Shown here piece after piece: positions 1 through 19,100 of a stretch of DNA of 64,000 nt. Positions within the stretch are counted from its first letter, which is position 1. Each line of letters opens with the position of its first letter. This DNA comes from Pleodorina starrii (Eukaryota; Chlorophyta; Chlorophyceae; Chlamydomonadales; Volvocaceae), in the NCBI GenBank assembly GCA_030267565.1, contig BRXU01000040.1, positions 620,001 through 684,000 on the forward strand. Direction: 5' to 3'. The notes beneath the pieces were generated by a model. That model was not told the origin of the DNA and did not search any database. It was given only the letters and a program-made list of their open reading frames with translations. The position numbers and the translations under genes were made by a program.

Positions 1-52
1 TTGCCTTGCCTTGCACCCACCATCGCCCGCCACCCACCATCGTGGGGCGCAG

Positions 53-1350
53 GCGTGTCGGTGGTGTTCACGATGCTGCCGGGAGCCATGGCGGCACGGA
101 AGGCGTATCTGGGGGCGGATGGGCTGCTGGCAGCGAGCGGCGGAGTGGTGCCCCGAGTGATGGTGGGTGGGTGGGTTGGGAGGGTTGGGATAAGGGGGAT
201 TTGAGGACTAATATTTTAGGTCTGGATGGAGAGGGCTGGATGCAGATGGACAGAGGAAATGTCAGATGGAAGGAGTGGGGTTAAGCAGCCAGGGGTGCAA
301 GATGGACGTCGGCGCAGGCAGGGGTGCAGCGTCGGTGTGTGACGGGGTGGGGTGGTGGTGGTGGTGGGTCCAACGGGGGTGCAACGGGACGAGAGCGTGC
401 AAACAAATGACGTCAGGGCACAGATCGGCAGACGAACTCTTGCGATCTGCGATCTGCAATCTGCTGTACCCGATGTGTGTACGACGGTGGTTTCGCGGCC
501 GGGTGCGTTTTTGCGGCTGCGCTGCGTTTCATTCCAAGTGTTTGCGCTTTTGCGGCTACGGATCTGTTACGTTGCCAACCCGCGTCGCAGTTCAGCAAAG
601 GCACATCAACAACGACGCGACCTTGTCAGCCTGCTGCTGCTGCTGCTGCTGGCCTGCCGTGCTGCCGCCGCCGCCGCTGCCGTCGCCGTCGCCGCCTCAT
701 CCTGATCCCCCCACCGCCTCATTCTGGTCCCCCCATCTGTCCGTCATTTCTCCCTTCCTCCCTCCCTCCTCCCGCCCTTCCCCTCCCCCTCCCCTCCCCC
801 TCCCGCTCCCCCCTCCCCGTCAGGTGGACTGCACCACTCTCGACCCGCCCACCGCCCGGGAGCTGGAGGGCCGGGTCCGCTCCACCCGCATCAACACCGC
901 TCTGGCTGGCCCCCCGGTGCCGGGACTGGCGGCGGAGAGCCCGGCGCTGCTGGATGCGCCCGTGACGGGGGGAATCGTGGGGGCGGACAAGGGTGCGTGG
1001 GGGGGGGGTGCGTGTGTGGGTGTGCGGGGGGGTCGAGGGGGGAGAGGGGGAGAGCAGAGGCGCTGCGTGTGTGTGTATGTGAGTGTGTCGGGGTCGTGTG
1101 CGGTGTCGCGTGTATTGAAGGAGGCTATAAAGGAGGTAGTGGGAGGGAGGGCTTTGCTCTCTCTCTCGGGGTGTGTGAACGCGGGGTGTGGGGGCGCGCA
1201 TGTGGAGTGGGCGGGAAGGTGGTTTTTGTGAGTGATACTGGCAGGGAGGGGGTGCGGCAGGTTTGTTTTTTCTGGGAGGGCGCGCGTACCGTAACCCTGA
1301 CTATACCCACCCACCCCACCCCTTGCTCTCTCTCTCTCTCTTACTCTCAC

Positions 1351-1394
<44 letters not shown>

Positions 1395-4229
1395 GCTCTC
1401 TCTTGAGCCTCTCTCTCCGCCTCTCTTATCTCCGGCCTTTCCCACGTCCGTTCGCGGACGTCACCCCCCCCCCCCACCACCCAGGCACCCTTTCCTTCCT
1501 GGTGGGTGGGGAGGAGGCGGCTCTCCCCTTCGTGGAGCCGCTGTTGCGCTCAATGGGCAACCGGGTCATCTGGTGCGGAGATGCGGGGGACGCGCAGGCG
1601 GCGAGGCTGTGCAACACACTGGTCATGGTGAGGGCGGGGGTGGGGGGGGCGGGGGTGGGGGGGCGGGGGTGGGGGGGCGGGGTTGGGGGGGCGGGGTTGG
1701 GGGGGCGGGGGCGGGGTTGGGGGGGCGAGGGTGGGGGTAGAGCAGGGCTGGCTGGTTTTCGGGGCGATGACCGTGAGGGAAGGGAAAAGATGGGGGGGGT
1801 TGCAGGGAGGCGGAGCAGCGGCGCGAGGCGACAGGAGGGGCGGAGGAGGGCCGGATGTGGAGCGGGTGTATGAGTATGGGGGCGGGGGGCGGGGGGCGGG
1901 ACGACATGCGCTGGACCAGACTGCATCCTGATCGTGGTTGGAACAAGCACCACGTAAGCTGACCTGGGGGCGAATGGGGGATAGGAGGCCTCAAGAGCCC
2001 GGAGCAGACCTGGTTTGTCAATATTGTGTCCATTGTCATGCGCCGCGTGCCAACCCCCCTCGCTCCCCCTCACGGGGCCCAATAGCCCTTCCCACACCCA
2101 ACCAACACATCCAGCCTCAGCTGTCTTGTCGGTCCTCCTCGACCTCCTGCCCTTCCCCACCACTCCACTTCCACCTGCCAACTAACTTTGCTGCTTCTCC
2201 TCGACTCCCGCGACTCCCGCAACACCCCCCCCCCGCCCCCCGCGACCCCCCCCCCCGCCCGCGGCCTCAGGCCGCGACCATGGCCGCCACCGCTGAGGCG
2301 ATGGCGCTCGCCCGGCGGCTGGGCGTTGACCCATGGGTCATTACCCGCGTGCTCAATTCCGGCAGCGGCCGCAGCTGGGTATCTCAGGAGTACAACCCGG
2401 TGCCGGGGATCAACACGGATGCGCCGGCCAGCCAGGTGGGTCGGAGAGTGGGTGTGGGGGTAGGGGTGGTTCGGGGGTGTGGGTGTGGTTCGGGGGTGTG
2501 GGTGGGTGGGTGGGTGGGTCGGAGGTTGGGTGTGGGTATAAAGAGAATTTCGCAGCGGAGAGGGCGTGGTGGGTGAGGAGAGGAGCGGTGGGTGTGGGGT
2601 GTGGGGGTGTGGTTCGGGGGTGTGGGTGTGGGCCCCTCGCGTCTTTCGCCCAGGGGCGTGTGCTCAGGGACGGGTGGGTGGGGTGGGAGGGAGGGGGGCG
2701 GGGCGGGTTACGATGGGGGAGTTGAGGGCGGGGGTGATGAGGGGCGTGGGAAGGAGGGCTGGGAGGCGGCCCCTGCGTGGTTGGGCGGCAACGTGAGTGC
2801 GCGTCCCGGGAGCATCTCGGACGCCTCCCTGGACTGAGTCGGTAGGGGATGACCATAAGCCCCTCCCCTCCCCCCGGTTGCTGCCGCCCTCCCAGTCTCC
2901 CTTGTCCTTCTGCTCCCACTCGTTGGCCCTTCCCCGCCCCCCGCTCCTTCCCTGCCTCCCTCCCTAAGGGAATCCGATTGCCCAAAAGTGAGCCCCCAAC
3001 AACAAACCCACCAAAATGTCCGCCGCCACGCACCACCCCCACCCCCACCCCCACCACCACCACCACCACCCAACCCCGCCATGGGCCCTACGTCCCCCCC
3101 ACCCCCCTGTGTCCCCCCACTGGCCCCCCTCAGGGCTACCGCAACGGCCAGGGCTTCTTGTTTCATTCTTGCAAATTCACTCTTCAAACTCCGCCCCCCC
3201 TTGCGTCCCCACCCCCCTCCTCCCCCCTCTCCCCTCCCTCAGGGCTACCGCAACGGCCTTCGCTCTGCCCAGGTGGTGGAGCACCTAGCCATGGCGCTAA
3301 CGGCGGCTGACAAGTGCCACTCGCCCGTGCCCGTGTGCAGAAACACGCTCAAGCTCTTCAATAAGGTCTGTGTGTGAGGGCGTGTGTGTGCGTTTTGCGT
3401 GTGGGGGGGGGCGTTTTGTGTGTGGGGGTGTGGGGGTGGTGGAGGAAGGGCGGGGGAGGATATGCGGTGGCGGTCGGGGTCGGAATGGGCTCGCTGTTCG
3501 GAGTGCTGGGAATGAAACCCGAAGAAGGCGCGGGGTGCAGAGACACACACATACACACATACTGGTGGCCGAACTGAACGAAGCAGAGGCTGCAGTGCCC
3601 CCCACAATGCAGCAGCCCTCCCGCCCCCCCGGGCCACATACGGCGTCCTCTTCTGGCCCCTACCAACCCGGCGGCGGTGGACCACGTTGTGCCATTTTGG
3701 AAGATTGTTGGTGTGGTCGGTCTCAAACAAAGGCAGGCTTGGCCTGGCCTGGCCTTGTCTGCTTGGCCTGGCCTGGCATGGCTGGACGCCGAAACGCTGC
3801 AGTGCGCCACTCGACGAGTGCCGGAGAGATGCTCCAGGGGTGACCCACGCCTTTGGAGCTCTGTGCTTTTTCGAGCTTCTGGGTCCAGCCCCCGAAACTC
3901 CCAACCCCGGCTCCGACACCACTGCCCCCCGGGGGCGGCGCCACGCTCTCAGATGGCATCGAAAGTGCCGTACACCGTACGATACGACACTTGATACATA
4001 ATAAACGACCAAATTGCTCCTCGCGAAACTCGTTAGTATTATTATTATTATATCCAACTGCTGCATTGGGCCAACTGATGATGTGTCCCATGTTTCGGTT
4101 GGTTGCCAGGTGGTCGAGGACGGGCTTGGCGATCAGGACTTTTCGTCCGTTTACCGTTACGTGTACGGCAGCGGCAGCTCAAACAACGAGTGGCGGTCCG
4201 GCGAGCAGATCTTCAACTCCACCCACTGA
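53..4229 (+). CDS. 3-hydroxyisobutyrate dehydrogenase-like protein (5' end outside window)
   Basis: Beta-hydroxyacid dehydrogenase family. 3-hydroxyisobutyrate dehydrogenase oxidises 3-hydroxyisobutyrate to methylmalonate semialdehyde with NAD+ in mitochondrial valine breakdown. Exons read in phase: 53-162 (VVFTMLPG), 824-992 (DAPVTGG substrate-binding loop), 1485-1627 (LSFLVGG, then AGDAQAARLCN), 2271-2435 (GSGRSW...YNPVPG), 3243-3365 and 4110-4229 ending in TGA (DFSSVYRYVYG). This gives 276 codons including the stop. The N-terminal Rossmann GxGxxG part lies upstream of the window. All introns are GT-AG. The Lys expected in the GxxGxxxKxxN motif is Arg here (AARLCN), so activity on the usual substrate is uncertain. 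A related reductase such as a glyoxylate or succinic-semialdehyde type is less likely, because the C-terminal YNPVPG and DFSS motifs fit HIBADH. Convergent with the next gene. Confidence 0.85.
1325..1402. repeat. (CT)n/(CA)n microsatellite in intron
   Basis: A CT run of about 22 bp passes directly into a CA run of about 23 bp inside the intron 993-1484 of the dehydrogenase-like gene. Confidence 0.9.
1630..1742. repeat. G-rich minisatellite in intron
   Basis: About a dozen imperfect 8-11 bp units of the form GGGGGGCGGGGTT/GT lie directly after the splice donor at 1628. The G-rich strand is the transcribed sense strand and has many G-runs able to form quadruplexes. Confidence 0.85.
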
Positions 4230-6674
4230 TGCCGTACGAACATGCTGGCGGCGACGGCGACGGCGGTGATGACGCACAATCGGACGCGCGCAGGGCGCGC
4301 GGCGGCGGCGGCGGCGGCGGTGACGCGCATTTGTGCGTTCCCAACAGCACCCGCCCTCTCTCTGGTGTCTGGCCAGTGCGGGCGAGTGCGGGCGAGGAAG
4401 CGACTTGGTACAAACGTTGGACGAGACCTCGGTAGCAAGTCCTGAAGCCGTGTTGGGTGCCTTATGTGTGTGTTGTGTCTGGCAATGCAATCGTCTTGTG
4501 GCCAGGAGGGATATGTGTGTGTGTTAATTTCTGTGTAGTTTTACAACAGGAGGGGAGCTGGCGTCTGCGACATGAAGGCCGGTTGTGTCTGTGTGTGTGT
4601 TTGCTTGTGTGTGCGTGTGTGTATGTTTTGCTTGTGTGATTGTGTTTGTGTTTGTGTTTGTGTATTTCTTCATGAGGAATTCGCGGGTTCTTCTCCTTGT
4701 CTGTCTGCGTGTGTGTTTGCAATACGGCGAGATGCCTCCCTCCCCCCCCCGGGGGGCTTGTCTTCACCTCTGTGAAAAGGCGGGAAGCGCAGATCGACGA
4801 CCGGGCAGCGAAGTCTCGGCCCTCGGGTCGCAGCGCATTGGGGGCGCCCCCTAAGGGTGAACCTTCAGTTCATTAACAACCCGGGACGGGACGGGATGGG
4901 ACGGCGAGAAGCGAGAGCGGAGGGCGCGAGAGCTTACGCAGAGGCCCGCACGCGCGCGGGCGCGTGCGTGCCGTGACGTCTGTGGTACACGTGAATCTAC
5001 GGAACGTACGAAAAGACGTTTTGGCGGGTGGTCGGTGATGGTGATGTCTCGCTGCAATTGGCGTATTACAAGTGGGGCAAGTGGAGAGACCCCACGGGTC
5101 GGTCCGGATCGGTCAGGGCCTTGGGTACGCGGATGTGCAGGCCGGGCCACAGCGAGCGAACGGGGCAGCGGATTTGACTCCGCAGCCACCCTAAGGCGGC
5201 ATGGGCGTGTGGTGTAGGATCTGCGGGTCTTAGGACTGCTTTTCGGCCCGAGGGGCGCAGCATTGGGCACGGGCAGGCCCAGGCGCGGGGCGGCGGCGGC
5301 GGCGGCGGCTTCCTCACATGGCCAGGGACAGCAGCGTAGCGCGTAGGAGCTGGCGTGTGAAAAGCGCGCGTGCGCGCATCACGGCTTCACATCACATCAC
5401 ATCACATTGTATCACGCGTACGGTATTGAGGCGTATTGAGGCGTGTCAGGGCTCGATACGGCAGGGGTTCGGGGGGCGTTTCGTGTCTCGGAGAGGGAGC
5501 GACGACGGATACGGTTCGCTAGGCCCCGGCATTTGGGTGCAGCGCCCGCAGGGAAGTGGATGGGGATTCTTTAAACGCGACTTGTTTTATATGTGGTGGG
5601 ATGGGGTCGATTGTCGACGGTCCCCGGCTCCTGTTCTGTGCCAGATGAGCGCAGACACGGCTGATATGCCGGAGAGAGGGCGCGCGCACTTCATAGGACG
5701 CCCCGCACAGCACGTGCGCGCATATATGTGTGTTTGCTGTTCGTGTGTTTGTGTATGTGTGTTGTTCGTGTGTGTGCTGTTTGTTTGTTGTCGCTGGTGT
5801 TTCGTACGCGGGTGCACTGGCTGTAGCAGCAAAACAGTGCCGTACTACCGTATTACTAGGATAGATGGTGCTTCAGTGGGCTCCGAGACCACTTCCTGTC
5901 TTCGGGTATTTTCCCCGTCGACATCCGGAACGTGTCCCATGTAATGCGCAACAAGGGCTCACTGGCAGGTGAAGAGCTGGCGACCTTTCGTCGCGGTGGT
6001 CGTACAGCGGGTGAAGCGCTGGTGCTGATGCTGGTGCTGGTGCTGGTGGAGCACAACAGCGGTGCCAACACAGCGGTGCCAGCTGGGTGTGGAGCGACGG
6101 TGCGGAGCGCAAGGGGCGTTGGAACACTTTTACAGCAGCCAAACGAACGGGATTCTTGCAAGCACGATTATCCGAAATGCGCACAGGTGCTCCGCCGATC
6201 CGCAAACCGGCGCACCTTCATCGGACCCTGACAGCTGACATCGTACGGTAATCGCGGACTGCAGCAGCTCGAAGAAGAGTTCGGTCCTAGGTGCTCCAGG
6301 GCTTGGTGCTGGCTCCAGGGCTTGGTGCTGATGGGCCTTGGAGGCTTTGCTTTCGGCGCTCCTCTGTGGGTGCCCCTGGGGTAGGATGAACAGTGCTCGG
6401 TCCTCGGTGCTCCACACGGCCCCCCGCCTCCCACCCCCAACCTCTACAGGTGAAGACCAAGTAAAGACGGGATTACGGAGCGTTACGTTGCGCTGATCTT
6501 CCGCTTGTGGTCCGCTTGTGGCCCTGTGAACATGAACCCACCACCACCCACCGATTACGACCGCCCACCGCCCTACTACTGCCCACATCCCCCATTTCCC
6601 CAATGCTGCGCGACCGCAGGCTACAGCCCTCGGCTATACGACGTCCCTCGTTACAGTACAGCCTAACAGCCAGT
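4230..6674. other. Convergent intergenic region / 3' UTRs
   Basis: No convincing gene is seen. The region lies between the stops of two convergent genes. It contains GT-rich tracts (about 4585-4670 and 5725-5790), a short ATCAC repeat near 5385-5410 and a 19-bp tandem duplication near 6294-6331. A TGTAA motif at 5940-5944 is the first clear candidate polyadenylation signal for the plus-strand gene, but it is 1.7 kb past the stop. Open frames here are low-complexity and resemble nothing I know. Confidence 0.5.
6651..6655 (-). terminator. TGTAA polyadenylation signal, monooxygenase gene
   Basis: TGTAA on the minus strand, 20 nt after the monooxygenase stop. TGTAA is the standard poly(A) signal of volvocine algae; the short distance makes it plausible but not certain. 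Confidence 0.45.
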
Positions 6675-15248
<8,574 letters not shown>

Positions 15249-16140
15249 GGTGGATGCCCGCCGCAGCTGGTTGCCCCAACCGCACAACAGAACTGCGCCC
15301 AGGGGCGCGCGCTAAGGCAGCGCTGTATCGCGGCCATCATAAATGGCTGCACATCACGTTTATGCAGTCATAACCGTCCGTTCTGTCAGGGGGGATTTGG
15401 GTTCGGTCGACATGGTCGCGGCATTCCGTTGCCCACTAGGGCTCGACGGCGTCGTGTATAATGCAACAACAAGGCATGTATCAGGTATTTAACGCTTGAG
15501 ACTGTGCAAATTTCTGCGGCAACGAGCTTGTCGGTCAGCCTGTACCGTTTTCGGGGTACACCCGCTGGAGACCGTACAGGCCAGTCCACCGTTCAATAAT
15601 GGCGAAAGCAACTATCTCATCAACGCGCTTGTTTGTATTGACCCACACAGGGCTCATACACAGCTGAAAGCCGGCCTTCAAGGACCAGCGCAAGTGATAA
15701 ACGCTTGATGGTAATAGGCGTTCAATAGCCTCGGCTTATTTTGCTGCCCGGTTATTGCTTTAGCTTCGCTCAGAGGATAACAAGGCCTGCTTAATCGGTA
15801 AGCTGGTTTCGAGACCCCTGCTCCGGGCGCGCCTGTCCGATCGTTCAAGGCGCGGTCGAACTGGCGGCCTCCTTGCGTTACGCGGTGTTGGAGCGACCTG
15901 CGCGCTCGTTGTTTTAGTGCGCACTTCCGTGTGTCTCACTTGCTTCGTGCTGATTGGTGACGCGCGAAGCAGAAGAAACACTTGCAGCTTCCGTTCCTTC
16001 CCCAAAACCCGCAAATATTGCATACGCCCTAACGTTGTCCTTTAACAACCAACAAGGTGTTCACGGCTTCGCATATCGTTCACTGTAGGCTCTTGCTTGA
16101 GTAGCGCGAGGAAGCGCGCCAAGGACCTAACTGGACCCTG
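15249..16140. promoter_or_regulatory. Divergent intergenic region between monooxygenase and desaturase
   Basis: About 0.9 kb separates the candidate first exon of the minus-strand monooxygenase from the first ATG of the plus-strand desaturase, so both promoters should lie here. The stretch is less GC-rich than its surroundings. A TATA-like TATAAT on the plus strand near 15458 is the only recognisable element. No RNA gene was recognised. Confidence 0.4.
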
Positions 16141-19100
16141 ATGCTCGGAGCCAGCCGGCGAACTTCTCCCGCGACCGCGTCTCAACAACCCGGCGTCCCT
16201 GCAGCTATGCGGCATGCGGCGTGGTCGCCGCGCCGGCCGGCTCAACAGCCGGCCAGCCCCTGCCCCGTAACGCACAGCCATGGCGCGCACGCTCCCTCCG
16301 CGCGCGCCCAAGCGGGCCCAGGCGCCAACGCCGGAAGCGGCCCCAGCTCCTCCTCTTCACCTCCAAATCTCAGCCCCACGGCAGCTCGAATCCTGAGCGG
16401 CGCTTCCGCAGGCCCGGCGCCCCGCCCAGCGGCCCCTGGCGCCCCCAGCGGCCTCATCCTGCCTCCAAGCGTCAGGCCGCCAGCGGTTGCCGCAGCAGCG
16501 GCGGCGCCGGTGGCGACGGTGGCGGGCAGTTCCGCAGACGAATCCGCCGCCTCGCCTTCGTCGTCCTCGGCCGCTGGGGCGGAGGCCTACCGCGGCCACG
16601 GCCTTGATGGGCCGGTGCTGTGGCTGGGGGGCCAACGGGTCCACTCTCTTAGTGAGAGGGGGCGGGAGGTGATGCGCTCCATGTCGGACTGGGCGGCGAG
16701 GGAGCTGCCGAGGTGAGGGGCGAGTGCCAGGCGGGGGTCTTGCTGAGGTCAGGGTGAGGGCAGGGGCAAGGGCGCTGGCGAGGGAACTGCCGGAGTGAAA
16801 GGGGGCCAGGGCGAGGGCGCGGGGCTCTTGCTCAGGTGAGGGCGAGGGAAGGAGGACAGGCGGGGGCCTTGCCTGTATCCTCGTTTTCCCCCCAGGAGGA
16901 GGATGTGCAGAGGAGGAGTGCCGGGACAGGCGAGAGGGGCGTTGGGGAAGAGAAGTACACGACAGCCCAAATAGCCGTTCGTTCGGGTGGTCCAAGGAGG
17001 GGTGGGCAGGCGTGGGCAGGCGCGCTGGCCTTGCTGCCCCCGGCGAGTGAGGAGTGAGAGGGGAGGCCGGCACGAATGGGTTTCCGCTCTCGGACGAGAA
17101 ATGGGAGATCAACGTTCGGAGGCGAGGGGTAGGACGAATCAACTCTCCGGGGCAAGGAGGGTTGGGATTGGATTTGCCGCCGGACCAGCTCTCCGGAATG
17201 GGCTGCCCATGTCACAGACACGTCTCAAACCCGAGGGAGGCGGTGGACTGTTCCATGTGACATGATGGGGACCGCGGGTTCCTGCGGGAGGCCTGCAAGG
17301 CAGCGGGTGGCGCCTCTCCCAGCCAGCCTGGCACTATATAATGGGCGGGCGAGCGGGCGCTGACGATACCAGACGACCACTATGTGTGTGTGGGAGGGGG
17401 AGGGGGAACACTGTCCGCCGCGGCGCACGCAGCGGGCAGGCTGCGCTTGTGCTTGGCGCCCCCCTGGGGGGAGAGGGGGGAGGTCATGGAATCGCCTGAG
17501 GGGGGGGAGGTCGGGGGGCAGCGCTGAGCGCTGGCATAAACGCGCCGGCTTGCCTCTGGCGGATGCGGCATGCAAACACCAGTCCAGTCCAGTCCGGTCC
17601 AGTCGGAGCGCCGGACGAATCCGCTCGGCCCCGGCCGATCCTTCCGCTCCCCGACCCCCCCTCCTCGCCCCCTCGCCAGCTTTTCCTCCATCCCTGCCCC
17701 GCTGGCCCCTAAGAACCCAAATCAAAGCAAACCCTGCCCCCTCCCCTCCTGCCGTGTCGCTCCTGCTGCTGCTTCTGCTGCTGCGGTGGCGGCTCTTGTT
17801 CTTCAGGTATCTAAAGGCATCGGATCGCTGCTGGCAGCCCCAAGACTTGCTGCCGGACTCCTCCTCGCCAGACTTTTACGACCAGGCGAGTACGGTAGTG
17901 GGGCCTGGGTCTTGGATCCGGCGGGTTCTTCGGATGCCGACGGACACGAATAGGGGGAGAAAGGGCAGAGGGAGCGGGTCGGTGGTGGAGGCGCGGGCAG
18001 CGCCGGCGGCGGTGGTTGCGGCGGAGGGAGCCGTAGCCTGTGGCTGGGGTCGCACAGTCTGCGGATGGACGATTCCATCCCTTTCCCTTTCCTCACGGTC
18101 ATCCCTTCTCCCCAAGAGGAAGCCTTTCCTGCTGTTTCTCCGGGGGGCCGGGAGAGCTGAGGGTACTGGAGGCGTCCGCCCGGCTTTGGGCCCTTGGGCC
18201 GGTGCGTGCAGCGCATTCGGGCGCAGCGCAGTGCATCAGTCCGTGTTGCAGCGCATCACTGGTGGGGCCGGGTCTGGGGCCGCGGTGGCAGACGTGGGGG
18301 ACGTGCTGCAGCGCAAAGAGGGTCCAGGGAGGGCGGGGCGCGTGCGCGGCGTCGCCGCAGGTGGGTACTGGGGACTGTACTGTACTGCAGCCCACTCGTG
18401 CTTTGGGTCTCACCGTCCGGTGTGCGGACACGTCCTCCTGCTTGTCGGTGCGGTGCGCGCTCCTCCGCTGACCGCGTGCGTGTCACCCCCTCTTCCCCCT
18501 GTGCCTCCCCGCGACGCTGTTCACTGCCCACTGCTCACGGCCCACTGCGGACCGCTAACGCTGCGGACCGCTAACGATGCTGCCCACTGACGCTGCTGCC
18601 TGCTGCGGACCGCTGTGCGACTGCTTCCTGTGCGCAGGTCGCCTCCCTTCGCGCCGCCTCTGCCCAGTTGCCCAATGAGTACATGGTAGTCCTGGTGGGG
18701 GACATGGTCACCGAGGTGAGGGCCCTGGGGGGGGGAGGGAGGGAGGGAGGGCAGCTGTTGGTGTTGGTGTTTACCAGAGACCGCAGCGGAGGGACGTAGG
18801 CGGCCGGGCGGAGGGGAGAATGGAAAACGGGAATGGAGAGGGGGGGGGTGGAGAGCCGCAACGGTGTAGTCGAGGGAATGGGAGTGGGTATGGGTGCGTG
18901 GTGTGTGTGGGTGTGGGTGTGGGTGTGGCGGGAATGTGGGTGGGGAAGTGGAGTGGGGCCGGGGGGTGGAGCGGGGCCCTGGGGCGGGATGGAGCCGGCT
19001 GTGGCTGGCCGGAGCGGAAGAAGCGGTGATATGCGGGACCTGCGAAGGCCTTAGCTGGGTACTGACATAACCCCTCTCCTGCTGCCCCCTCCCCTTTGCC

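Noticed and set aside
5318..5944. 208-codon plus-strand frame
   Set aside because: It contains translated GT repeats and lies between convergent genes; nothing supports coding.
17335..17345. CTATATAATGG TATA-like box
   Set aside because: It lies inside the first intron of the desaturase, between well-phased exons; no evidence of an internal promoter.
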